Source of the DNA: Garcia nutans
Taxonomy: Eukaryota > Streptophyta > Magnoliopsida > Malpighiales > Euphorbiaceae
Direction: 5' to 3'
Length of the DNA: 64,000 bases
Assembly: GCA_947685225.1 (NCBI GenBank)
Contig: CANTUV010000008.1
Location: 35,394,001-35,458,000 of the forward strand
The stretch's first letter is position 1. Each line of letters opens with the position of its first letter. Shown piece by piece: positions 11,684-22,125 of the stretch. The position numbers and the translations under genes were made by a program. The notes under the pieces were generated by a model. That model searched no databases. It was not told the DNA's origin and saw only the letters and a list, made by a program, of their open reading frames with translations.

Positions 11684-11763
11684 ATGATGATTCAAATGAT
11701 ATATGAAGCTATTGTGATTGGCTATGATGATTCAAATGATATATGAAGCCATTGTGATTGGCT
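11684..11763 (+). repeat. Tandem duplication of ~54 bp
   Basis: The wording gatgattcaaatgatatatgaagc followed by attgtgattggct occurs twice head to tail. It is specific to this solo LTR copy. Confidence 0.6.
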
Positions 11764-11879
11764 ATGATGATTCAACTGAGAATGAAATTGATAAATGAAT
11801 TGTGTGGCTAATGTGTTATTCCATTTTCAGAGTTTGTTGTTGGTGGCATGCCTAATATTAGTAACAATCTTTTGAAGTT

Positions 11880-12100
11880 AGGTTGGAATTGACCCTTGAA
11901 GCCAAGTTGGGTTGAAGTTTAATATGTTTTACTCCCCTTGAAGCTTGGTTGGGTTAAATCCTTGAAGCCTAATTGAGATGTTACAACCCTTGAAGCTAGG
12001 TTGGATTGGTTCTTGAAGCCAAGTTGGGTTGATACTTAGCATGCTTTGTTCCCCTTGAAGCTTGGTTGAACCTAAATCCTTGAAGCCTAGTTGGGATAAT
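11880..12100 (+). repeat. LTR minisatellite slot, CTTGAAGCC-TTGGGTT type
   Basis: Degenerate units of about 40-60 bases with cttgaagc(c/t) and (a/g)gttgggtt wording. The reverse complement of the same units fills 58660-58890 in the solo LTR at 57988. The slot lies between the palindromic array and the dual hairpin. Confidence 0.65.
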
Positions 12101-12538
12101 GATAAATGTGAGAATTAAACCAAAACATTAACTCTGAAAGTTGAATGGCATATTAGTGTTTTTGGGCCCGAGTCTATCTTTGTTTTCAATGTGATATACA
12201 AATGTTGAAATAAATGAGTAATGAGATCTATGGTGGCCTTTGTTGGTAATGTGATTCATGATTGGTGAATTGTGAATAAAATAATGACATGAAATGTTAT
12301 GAAATATGATACGAAATGTGTGTATTGATATATTGGTTGTGAGTATTAGTGAGGGATCTGTGGTTGGTGATAATGATATGTATATATGTAGATAACATAC
12401 AAAATTAGACGAGATATATGAATGGTGCAGTTAAGAAGGCAAATAAAAACATGATAAGAATTTAATGGTACATGGAAGTGATATTTCATTATATGTTAGA
12501 ATTTCTATAATGTATGTTTATATTTTATATTTGTACTA

Positions 12539-12575
12539 CTAAGCTCTCGGGCTTAGCGCGGATGTGTAATCGCGC
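12539..12575 (+). other. Dual stem-loop of Tekay-type LTR
   Basis: CTAAGC (12539-12544) pairs with GCTTAG (12551-12556) around a 6-base loop. Directly after, GCGCG (12556-12560) pairs with CGCGC (12571-12575), extended by GAT/ATC with one bulge. A GTACTA box precedes the first stem, as in the other copies. Confidence 0.75.
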
Positions 12576-12870
12576 AGGTGACTAGGTGGAAGATATGAAG
12601 TCTTTTATTGCCACGAGAAGAATAAGAGTTTGTCGAGACCAACTAGAGGGTGATGCATACATGTATAATTTTTAACTATGATATATTTGTAAGATCATTA
12701 AAAGTATAATGATTTTGTAAATGTTCTTTAAATTTATGTATTGTGGTTTGAACTCTGTTAAAGGTTTTAAAAATGTAATGAGAAGTGACATCCTTATGCT
12801 TTATATACTTACTGTATGTATACAGGTATATGTATAGTACTTATATGGAGTATCGGGGTGTTACACTAAG

Positions 12871-13163
12871 TAGCAGAGTCAGGGATGCATCCATTTCAAA
12901 CTATGTTTCAGCATGTCAATTGATGACCTTGCCAATAATCATTTCCTTTGCCCAATGTGTCCTTTGGAGGTTCAACATACTTCCCTTAACTTGAAGGCTT
13001 TGTATGAAAAAACACATTTTTTTATTTTGAATTTTGATTTTGAAATCAAATGTTGGCTTTGCCAAATTAATGTCAATGTACCTCAGGACTTGATTTTTCC
13101 AAATTAACATATCTATAACATGACAACCCTAGTTACCGTACTAAACTCGGGAATTATTTCTAT
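12871..13163 (-). other. Continuation of element B 3' UTR
   Basis: After the solo LTR the text resumes as the reverse complement of 43730-44000 of element F (for example the stretch matching aactagggttgtcatg). The match ends abruptly in tctattt at 13163, where Tekay-type LTR fragment J begins. There is no target duplication at this join, so it looks like a deletion or recombination junction. Confidence 0.75.
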
Positions 13164-13271
13164 TTTTAGGTATGTTATACATGTATGCATCACCTTCTAG
13201 TTGGTCTCGAAATACTCTTACCCTTCTCGTGGTATAACAGTTTAACTTCCAAATCAACCATCTACTCACCT

Positions 13272-13306
13272 GCGCGATTTACACCACGCTAAGCCCGAAA
13301 GCTTAG
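13272..13306 (-). other. Dual stem-loop of fragment J
   Basis: CTAAGC (13289-13294) pairs with GCTTAG (13301-13306) across CCGAAA. GCGCG (13272-13276) pairs with CACGC (13285-13289), including one wobble on the sense strand. Confidence 0.7.
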
Positions 13307-14784
13307 TAGTACAAATAAATATTAAAAACATACATTACAGACAATCATACTCATATATTAACTTCATATATCCTTATTTTCTTATCATATTGTCCCATTT
13401 GAATTACACCTTATATATGAATTTCTACTAAACTCATAATTATATACATATACACGTATATCATTAATACAAACTATAATTCTGAGACTTATTAGAACAT
13501 TCATAAAATAATACTCACAATGTCCACAACCACGTCCATATTATACATCATATTGTCTTCATCTCATTTCATAATTATCATCATATATCTCATAACATTG
13601 CATCTTAGTCCATAATTCACATTTAAACAAAGATAAACATGGGTTTCATTATTCATTCATTTCACATTTCATGAATCACATTTAAACAAAGACAAGCATG
13701 GGCCCAAAAAGGATCTAATATGCTATTCAAAGTTCAGAGTTGTTGCTTTGGTCTATAATCACAATCATCAAGCCCGTAGGCGATATATATATCTCTATCC
13801 ATGGATAGTGTAACAGACCCAGTCTCTTGGACCTCAACCCAGCTAAACTCGAGGAGATCCTCAACCCGGCTAGACTGTTACTGTTTTTGAGGCTTACGAC
13901 CCAGTCTTTTCACCCCAAAAACATCACATTTCACATTTATCATTTCACATTTTTCAACTGGAATCGGCTTACGACCCGGTCTTTTCACCTATCCAGTAAT
14001 TCATAGGCATGCCGCCAAACTCAGAACTCTGAAAGTTGAATAACACATTAGGCACACAATTCCTTAATTATTTCATTATAAATTTCATTCTCATTTACTC
14101 ATTATCACTTAGGCAACCATGCCTCAATCATCTCATTGATATCATTATAATTTTAGCCAACAACCATGGTTCCATATCTCAACAAGAGAGTATATATATA
14201 TCATCAATTGCATAGAACATCATCTAGGCAAACATGCCTCAATTATGTCATTTACATCATTATAAACAACCACATTGGTTTCACATCTCATTATGTCTCA
14301 ATTCACATTATACCAAACATAACATTATTCATAAGCATCAACAATGCATTAGATTTCCTAACACATTTGTAATCAAATGGATGTTAAATCTCAACATCAT
14401 ATGAATGTATGCAATAATGCAATCTGTACATACCTTTTGAATGATCTTCATATCTTTCACATCATCCAATCATAACCTTAATCAAATTATATTAACAATA
14501 TAATAAATTACTTAACACATTTACAAACAAATGTGTTAAGTCTCAAATCATGTAAATAAGTGCAATCATATAAATTTGTACTTACCTTAAAGACAACTCA
14601 CATCAATCCATACATTTCTTTTTTTCCAAGAATTCTTCACCACTTAAGTTAGGGCAATCCAACATCTTCATAACCTAATCCAAAAGGAATAATCCACACT
14701 TAATTACAATTACATATGAATTCTAATACACTTATTCATTTATTAGCCTCGAATCACCAATTACAACTCAAAACCACTAACTAG

Positions 14785-14960
14785 GGCCCACGGTCGTGGC
14801 CTCACAAACCCCCACGGGCGTGGGTTAGAAAACAATTCTTCCTAATTGCTCTAAGACTCCCACGGTCGTGGCCTTCCAACCCCCACGGCCGTGGCATATC
14901 AAACCATTCTGTCTCCTTTGTTCAACATCCCCCACAGCCATGGCTCCCAATGGCCACGGT
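14785..14960. repeat. CCACGG-CCGTGG palindromic word array
   Basis: Variants cccacggtcgtggc, ccacgggcgtggg and ccacggccgtggc recur at about 30-60 base intervals. The first 50 bases match 59605-59655 almost exactly. Confidence 0.7.
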
Positions 14961-15344
14961 TGCGGCATCCAAAATGCCTCTATTTCCGGACCAAACTCAT
15001 GTATTCTATATTTTCAATTTCATTAAACACAAATATACATCAATCATATAACACTTATTCAATTTCCCAACTTATTTATATTAAAACCTTACTAAACAAT
15101 TTCAATAATCCATCATCATCCTCACAAATAACCATATCACCATCATTTAAATCTCACTTCCACATATCGATATACTTTAATTTTTCACTATCATCATCTT
15201 CACACACTACCCAAATCAACAATCAAGATAAATCAAATCAAAGAAATGAATACTTACTTGAATATTTTACTAAATCTTCAATCTCCATCTTCAATTCTCT
15301 CAAAACCCTTATAAATTTGATGTGTATGCAAATAAAATCTCATC

Positions 15345-15405
15345 TCTCTTTCTCTTTCTCTCTCTCTCTCTCTCACGCGCGCAAGAAGAAGAAGAAGAAG
15401 AAGAA
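15345..15405 (+). repeat. (CT)n-(GAA)n compound microsatellite
   Basis: A run of tctctc, a short cgcgcg-like link, then gaagaagaagaa. It lies inside fragment J. Confidence 0.85.
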
Positions 15406-15442
15406 AAGAAAATCTTTTCTTCTTTTTCCTCATACTTATCAC

Positions 15443-15446
<4 letters not shown>

Positions 15447-15531
<85 letters not shown>

Positions 15532-15534
15532 TAA
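15447..15534. repeat. (ATA)n microsatellite, about 28 units
   Basis: An uninterrupted ATA/TAA trinucleotide run of close to 88 bases, followed at 15568-15595 by a (TTA)n run. The two are inverted and could form a long hairpin. The open frame across it encodes only poly-isoleucine and is not a gene. Confidence 0.95.
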
Positions 15535-15563
15535 TATAATTATATTTAAAAATCTTCTTTTTC

Positions 15564-15594
<31 letters not shown>

Positions 15595-16345
15595 TATTTA
15601 TATAAACTTACTTTTCCTACACCATTTTATACATTAGGTATATGTGATGTATATGTTGGTATATGTATATCTCATATATATTGTATTTATATTTCTCATA
15701 TTTTCCAAATACCATATGTATTTATTTGTTTAAATTCATAAAACTTTATGAAATTATCAAATTGATTTTTAAAACCCTAAAAATTATTCACCACCCGTGA
15801 CCCTACTTCTAAATCCTAAAATCCAAAATTCAACTTTTAAACCCAAAATAATGAACACTAACCCTTTTAAAACCTTAAACCCTAATTTTTATAAACCCTA
15901 ATCCTTTTAAAACATTAAAAAACATAAAAACATAAAAACCTAAATTTTACACAATAGCTTAGGAACCCAATAACCAAAAATCACAAATTAAAGTATTTTA
16001 AAGTGTTTAAAACCCTAGTTTTATGATATCATCATTCAAACCTTAATTTTGTTAATCAAAGAGTCTTACCAACCCTTTAAAACATAAAACCCTAATTTAT
16101 TTTAATTCCATAAAAAATCACAGTAGCCATAATTGGACTTTTATTTGCTTTATTCAATTCCATACTTGATTATGCTTTGATTTATTTCTTATGCTTTAAT
16201 TTATTTAATTTCAATACTTGATTTATTTAATTTATCATGGATGGATGTTTATTTTCTATTTTGATTAATAGCTTTGATGAATGATTTATTTATGATGAAT
16301 GATTATTTACTTTTATCAATTAATTTAGATTTTCAAAAGTTGTAA

Positions 16346-16509
16346 GAGGTATGTTTCCACTTGGTGGGTACCTCATTGGTTAAACATCATGTAATTTAAT
16401 TTGCTTTTCTATTTTAGAACCTATGTAAAGGGCATGTTTCTACCTTTTGGTGGGTGTCCTATTTAGGCATGTGATGTAAGGACATGTTTCCATCATTGGA
16501 TGGGTGTCC
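16346..16509 (+). other. Triple TGTTTC stem-loop array (element A 5' LTR)
   Basis: Stem-loop 1 at 16346-16374: outer GAGGTA/TACCTC, inner CAC/GTG. Stem-loop 2 at 16430-16459: outer GGGCA/TGTCC with one G-T wobble. Stem-loop 3 at 16480-16509: outer GGACA/TGTCC, inner CATC/GATG. In all three TGTTTC follows the left arm and GG precedes the right arm. Confidence 0.85.
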
Positions 16510-16783
16510 ATTTATTTGCTTTGTTTGGACATTGCTTTGATTTGAATATATTGATGCTTTCTTTTAATTATTGTGTGTAGTATGGATAATGTTATTATAT
16601 TTAAGAATTTTATAATATTAAGACCTGTAAAGGAGGCCGGTTCCAATGAACCGGGCATTGTGGGGGTGCTGGGCCATTTCTCACCTTCCCCATACATACC
16701 TAACTTTCCGAACCCATTAGGGGGTTGGGGATTCCTTAGGAATCAAGTCATCCACCCCTTTCTTTTTTCCCAGCCCATCCGGG

Positions 16784-16794
16784 TGGCGACTCCA
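16784..16794 (+). promoter_or_regulatory. PBS-like TGGCGACTCCA inside the LTR
   Basis: An 11-base exact copy of the first part of the real PBS, 117 bases upstream of it and inside the LTR. The same motif is at 28184-28194 and 46250-46260 and, one base shorter, at 45580-45589. Confidence 0.6.
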
Positions 16795-16900
16795 TTTTCT
16801 CCGGACTTAGGTCCGTGTTCTCTAAGGCCCCGAGCCTAAACAGTGCCGAAGTCATAAGAACCATTCCATCGGGAGTGGGGGCGAAAATCCCCGCTCACAG

Positions 16901-16918
16901 TGGCGACTCCACTGGGGA
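16901..16918 (+). promoter_or_regulatory. Primer binding site, tRNA-Arg type
   Basis: TGGCGACTCCACTGGGGA starts one base after the LTR end. Its reverse complement ends in ...GGAGTCGCCA, which fits the 3' end of a plant tRNA-Arg, the primer reported for Ogre/Tat elements. The exact isoacceptor was not checked. Confidence 0.8.
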
Positions 16919-18076
16919 TAAGAGAAGTTGATTCCGTTGATCTTTATATTATTCTTTTCTTTCTTATAATGATATTATCCATTGCATCATATTAGATTGC
17001 ATTGTGTGCGTGAGTTAGGACGCCCGTGTTACCCGTGTTGTATTATGTAAGGGATACCATACTTTCACTCAAGGTATGGAGATCGAGCATGGCATAACCA
17101 CTCATAGGCTCGTACCATTTGGTATATCCTTGCTATGGGAACCTAAGCCTTTTAACCCAAAGACTAAAGCTCATGTAATTGACCTAGTTACTTTCCTTAG
17201 ATTTTACCCCAAATGCATGTTGTTTGACTATGGTTAGTTTATCTGAGTCTAAATCATGGCTTATTTGGTTTGTTCTTTTTCTAATATGACCTAAGTATAT
17301 TGTAAGCTCAAAATAAACTTTTCTCTAAAATCCAAAAGACCAAAACTATTTTTAAAATCTTTCAAGATGGTCTTTGGACATAATACTTTTCTAATAAATA
17401 AATAAATAAATTCTTTGGCCCATGGCCCAAATACTAAGCTCAAAATCCATTTTTCTAAAATCTTTTACAATGGGCTTAGAAACAAAACTATTTTCACCCA
17501 ACATTTTCTTACAAAGAGCTTGCAAAAATATTTAGGTCAATTATGAAATACCAAAAATCAATTGTGGACCTAGTTTACACTAAGAATAAATTAACCATGG
17601 GCTTGTTTTTGGCATGAATCATTAGTTACATTTTTCAAGTGAGAAATCTATTTATAATAAACCTCTTAATTTCGTTGTAATCCAGCATAGCAAAAAAGCT
17701 ACTTTAGTTGGATAAATGGATTAAAACCTAATTAATGGGAATTATCATGGATTGATTTCCATTTTCGAAAATACAACTATTGGTTGAAACGTCCGAGGGA
17801 ATTATTCAAAAGCAAGACACCCCATGTTGGTATTTTGTTAACCATATACCTAGGAAAAGAGACTCGCCATTCGTGTATGGATGTTATAAGGTTGGAAGGA
17901 AAGTCCTATTTTTATCTATTGATTGTTTGTGCATACATGCATACATTTGCATCTCATATCATTGATCCTCTCTAGCTCACAGTTCTGGATTACGAAAGTT
18001 CAAAAGTTTACGACAATCCGACTTACGCCGGAGACGAAGTGTCTAGCAACGCTCAATCACTTGCTCACCAAAAATA
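16919..18076 (+). other. Untranslated leader of element A
   Basis: Non-coding sequence of about 1.16 kb conserved in elements F, G and H. It holds a stem-loop at 17057-17079 (CCATAC/GTATGG, 11-base loop) repeated at 39574-39596 in F and 52372-52394 in G; H lacks it through a deletion. Such leader structures often serve dimerisation or packaging of retroelement RNA, but that role here is inference. Confidence 0.7.
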
Positions 18077-19469
18077 ATGGAACCCGAACAAATCCAAAGA
18101 ATGGTGGATGAGGCCCTCAACGCCAAGATGGAAGAAATAAAAGAGGCCATGGCTGAGACCATAAAGAATCAACTAGCCACAAACTTAGGAAACAATGCCG
18201 AAGCATCTGCTAGCACCAAGAAAGTCGAGGGGAAGGCTAAAATTGATGAAGCAACTTTTAATGATGAAAAGGTGATCATTGATGATGATGATGATTGGGC
18301 TCAATACTACCAAGAGGTTCGAGAAAAGAAGAAAGAACCGAAGGTTGTTGAGAAGGAAACTATTGAAAAGACCGAGACATCCGATGTTGAAAAGATGATT
18401 GTTGATTTAGAAAAAAAAAATTGAGAAGAAGCTGAAAATCGAAGAGAAGTTTGAAATCGACAAACTATTTGAACAAGATGAAGAGGTCCCTTATAAATTC
18501 AAGATGCCTTCCTTTGCTAAGCACAATGGCACTGGAAATCCCCATCTTCATGTGAAGCAGTATATCACTGCCATGCAATTTGCCCGAGCTTCTAAGGCTC
18601 AAACCCTAAGGTACTTTATGCTCTCATTGGACCCTGTTGTCCAAAATTGGTTCAATACCTTAGATGATGGAACACAAAAGAGTTGGGATCTACTTTACAA
18701 AGCCTTCATCCAACAATATGGATATAATGTTGAGTTAGAAGTTACTTTAATGGAAGTGGAGTCCATTAGACAAAGGCCAAATGAGAATTTTGTGGACTAT
18801 GTGAAGCGATGGAGAAACAAGGCCACTTTACTCAAGAAGAGGCCCGATGAATCCGATCAAATAAGGATGATTGTGAGAGGGGTGTTACCTAATCTTCGTG
18901 AGAGGATGTCTCATACACTCATCCGTGATTTCAAAGATCTTCTCCAGGCTGGTCTACAAATTGAAGAGTGGGAAAGGGAGAAGAATCGCTTTTCAATAAG
19001 AAGGAATGAGAAAGGGAACAACCAGCCTAACAATCAAAGCACACAAAAAGAAGTTGATGTTAATGTAACCGGTCAAGAAAATAGAAGGCAGTTTTTAGAT
19101 CTGGGGAAGCCTTTGTCTTGGGTCTTCGATAAGCTACAAAAGAAAGGGTTGTTACAACCATTGGCTCCTCGACCTTTACCTAGTCCATTACCCCCAAAAT
19201 TTGATACTAAGGCTTTTTGTCAATTTCATCAGACTCAAGGACATGAGACTGATAGGTGTACCCGATTAAGGCATGAGATCCAAGATTTGATTGATAGTGG
19301 CAAGCTACCCGAGCCGGATAAGCCCAATACCAAAGACAACCCTTTGCCTAGATTTGGAAGAGTGCCACCACCAGCAACCTTTATGGTGGGAAAAGGATTG
19401 GAAGAAGATTTTGTTTTATCCTCTTTTCAAGATGAGAATGTTGAAGATGTGAATGGAAAAGAAGCCTAA
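18077..19469 (+). pseudogene. gag: Gag of element A, one frameshift
   Basis: About 464 codons. An acidic, charged N-terminal part (starting MEPEQIQRMVDEAL, with an IIDDDDDWAQYY stretch near residue 75) leads to the retrotransposon gag domain (MPSFAKHNGTGNPHLHVKQY to LQAGLQIEEWERE). Near the end is a zinc-knuckle-like C-X2-H-X4-H-X4-C (CQFHQTQGHETDRC), a form typical of Tat-lineage Gag. A run of about ten A at 18412-18421 shifts the frame between residues ~115 and ~117; F has fewer A there. Gag would form the particle and bind element RNA. The reading ends GKEA and is followed by no pol. The start is the first ATG shared with F, G and, in mutated context, H. Confidence 0.9.
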
Positions 19470-20064
19470 CTCAATGAACTTTCCTTAGCTTGAATGTTGC
19501 TTTTCAATTTTACTTTATTTAATATTTTGGAACTATTGTGTTTTTCAAATTTAAAGTTGTTTGAATAAATTACTTTGACCAAAATTTTTGTTGGTCTTTG
19601 TTCATTTTGGTGCTCGACCAATGAGGAATCTAGCTTGATAATTCATGAATTAATATATTTATGCATCATGACTTGAATGACTTTACTAGGTGAGGGAATG
19701 ACTCTATAGCATTGAGTTGTGTATGCTTACTTAGAGAGGGCTCCTGCATAATTACCTTTGTCTAGGTCCTAGTCAGTCTTGGAACATGCTTTGACAAACT
19801 TTTGAGGAGAAATTGAACTCTACTTATTTAAGAGAGAAATGATCTAGTCATTGTTTGATTAGTCAACAACTAGTATCCACCCAATTAAATATCAATCCCT
19901 AGTTGTCCCTTTGAGCCTTCATAAAATTTTAGCTTTCTTTTTATTGGCTTACAAACCCCAATAACCTACTCTGAGCTGTTTTGATACTTTTGACAAGTCT
20001 TATGATTACTAAGATGAATAGGCAAGAAGATCAAAGAAAGCAATGATTAGTCAAGATCATGAGG

Positions 20065-20160
20065 ATGGTTGAAGTTTCAAGACCATGAAGATAGTTGAAG
20101 TTCTCAAGATCATAAGGGTAGTTGATGTTCTCAAAACCATAAGGGTAGTTGAAGTTTTCC
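20065..20160 (+). repeat. ~30-bp AAGACCATAAGGGTAGTTGA repeats
   Basis: About three to four imperfect units. The equivalent arrays are at 42585-42720 (five units) and 61255-61305 (two units), so copy number varies between elements. Confidence 0.7.
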
Positions 20161-20289
20161 TAATATCTCTAATATATCAACATCAACATCAGAGTAACAA
20201 ATGATTTATCCCTATTAAAGAAGATTTATGTTACTCCACTTATCCATTATTGGAAGCCCAAGTTAGTACAAACCAAGACAACTCCTTTT

Positions 20290-20660
20290 AGAGCTAAAAA
20301 AACAAAAAAAGAGAAAAAAGAAGAAAACAAAAGAAAACAAAAGAAAAAAAAAGAAAAGGAAGAAAGATAAAATCTAAAAAGGTGGTTCAAAAAGCCAACT
20401 AAGTTCTCTTTTACCTAAGACAACAAAAGGCTTCCATTTTATGGATTGACTTGAATTGGTCCCAACACAACCAAAGATTCAATCAAAATCAAAGAAAAAG
20501 GAGGAAGACCATCCAGTTCTTGAAAGTTCTGTACTTGATAGTCCTACAAGAAAGAAGGACAAAATGATAAAAGAAAGGGAAGAGTAAGGAAAGAGAAAGA
20601 AAAGGGAAGAGTAAGAAAAATAAAGAGGAAAAAATGGAAAAGAAGAAAAGAAACAGATTT
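20290..20660 (+). repeat. Purine-rich (GA/A) tracts
   Basis: Two blocks of almost pure A and G (20290-20370 and 20570-20660), separated by ordinary sequence. Longer versions occur at 42860-43060 in F and 61440-61560 in H. Confidence 0.8.
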
Positions 20661-21829
20661 GGGTCTTAAACTTTTTGCAAGGGCAAAAACTATCCTAATC
20701 AAGATCCAGATTAATGCCAAGAAGATAGAAGGAATTTGGAGTCTAGAAAGATTGCTCCCAACCGTCTAAATTTCCAACAAGAAATTTATAGTGTGAGGGT
20801 TTGTCCATTATGTCACACCAGCTCCAATATGAAAATGGCCTCCACTTTAACCCATGTCCCTTATAGACCCCGTTTCAAGCCTATCAAAGACCTGTTGATC
20901 TCTCTTGGTAGGTAGAGTCTATTAGTGGAGATAGTTTGGATAAGCATGCATTTGAGATAGACAATATTTAAACTCAAATGAGACCTTTGGCCAAGCAATG
21001 TGTATGTGCCTATCTGAAGCGCAACAGTTCTTGCTTAAATAGAAATGATTCCCGAGTTTAGTACGGTAACTAGGGTTGCCATGTTATAGATATATTAATT
21101 TGGAAAAATCAAGTCCTGAGGTACATTGACATCGATTTGGCAAAGCCAACATTTGATTTCAAAATCAAAATTCAAAAAAAAAAGAGTGTTTTATCATACA
21201 AAGCCTTCAAGTTAAGGGAAGTATGTTGAATTAATTATTGGCAAGGTCATGAAGAAACTACCAACTGACAAGCTGAAACATAGTTTGGAATGGATACATC
21301 CCTGACTCTGCTGCTTAGGGTCTCCACCACTCATGTTTTCAACATTTTGAAGATAAAAGCCAAATGCAAAGCTTTGGATCATTTCAATGCGAGACTTGAA
21401 CGAGCGTCAAAAAGGAACCAATGAGAACACTTCTGCTAATCACCTCAGTCTGTGAGTCAATGGAATGACTGTAAGTATTATTCATGCATATCATGCATAC
21501 ATGAGCATATTACATCGCACTTTCTTATCTTAATGAACAACAAACATCCTGCGAATTAAAGAATCAAAAGAAGATATTGAATCAAGGGGGCATGGAAAGC
21601 CTATTCACTTGTGGAAGCCCCAGTTGCTTTGCAAAGAGAAGAAATGCATGCTTATGCAAAGAACTAGACAAGAAAAACATCAATCAAAGCTTGCATGAAA
21701 GAAAAAATCCTTGGGGGGGCAAGGAGAGGATATAAGATCCAATCAAAATTGGAGAAAAAAGGAAAAGCAGTTGCAAGGAAAAAGTGGTTAAAGTGCAAAA
21801 ACTCCCTTGGAAGATCAAAACAAGGAAAG

Positions 21830-22125
21830 AAGAACATGGATCAAGCAAGACATGGCCAAGCCAAATCAAGCTTGGCCGTGTCACCTCAAAGGGAATCTTG
21901 GCAGAACATGACATGGGCAGGAGACACGGCCAAGCCACTGGCCGTGTCTCACCTAAAGGGCAAAGCCAAGAAAGACCAAGCAATGAGAGAAGGGAAGCAG
22001 TAGGTGACACAAGCTTGGCCGTGTCCCATCCTAAGCCAAGAATAAAGAAGAACCAAAGAAAAAACACAGAAGCTGACACACCCAGGGGACATGGCCAAGC
22101 CACTAGCCGTGTCACTCCCATCTTC
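21830..22125. repeat. GACACGGCC/GGCCGTGTC palindromic module in element A
   Basis: The words GACACGGCCAAG and CTTGGCCGTGTC recur four to five times as partners. B and H lack this at the equivalent place, where they have ordinary A-rich sequence. The words are those of the Tekay-type solo LTR at 11010-11210, so the module may have been gained from that unrelated family. Confidence 0.7.

Larger units (their letters stand above)
10188..12865 (+). mobile_element. Solo LTR, Tekay-type, with 5-bp target duplication
   Basis: The element starts TGTAATATCCC and ends GGGGTGTTACA, and is flanked on both sides by CTAAG (10183-10187 and 12866-12870). Removing it and one CTAAG restores continuity with the homologous 3' UTR in element F. 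At 2678 bases and with no internal coding region it is a solo LTR, the usual product of recombination between two LTRs. Shared termini, dual hairpin and slot order link it to the Tekay relic at 1013-5524. Confidence 0.93.
5525..13163 (-). mobile_element. Element B: 3' part of a Tat-like gag-only element, reversed
   Basis: Read on the minus strand it is: 3' UTR (12871-13163 and 9481-10182), minisatellites (9250 down to 7850), PPT, then a full LTR to 5525. The 3' UTR matches the reverse complement of 43740-44290 in element F and 62470-62960 in element H. The gag and 5' LTR are not in the window: the match breaks at 13163, where LTR fragment J begins. A Tekay-type solo LTR interrupts it at 10188-12865. 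The left end lies inside the protease gene of the Tekay relic. Confidence 0.85.
13164..15720 (-). repeat. Fragment J: Tekay-type LTR truncated at both ends
   Basis: It carries the dual hairpin (13272-13306), the minisatellite slot (13800-13990) and the palindromic slot (14785-14960) in minus-strand order. About 200 bases of the LTR 3' end and a short piece of the 5' end are missing. The minisatellite slot resembles that of the LTR at 1013, but the palindromic slot is nearly identical to that of the LTR at 57988, so the copy is a mosaic. It could be the missing 5' LTR of the Tekay relic or an independent insertion. Confidence 0.75.
15721..16899 (+). repeat. Truncated 5' LTR of element A
   Basis: It aligns with 27096-28299 of the 3' LTR. 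The first ~1050 bases, including U3 words and TATA box, are missing, so this LTR has no promoter. The end CCGCTCACA is followed by one G and the PBS. Confidence 0.9.

Noticed and set aside
15322..15534. Frame ending in poly-isoleucine
   Set aside because: Translation of an (ATA)n microsatellite.
16901..16918. tRNA gene at the PBS
   Set aside because: Only the 18-base complement of the tRNA 3' end is present; there are no tRNA arms or promoter boxes.
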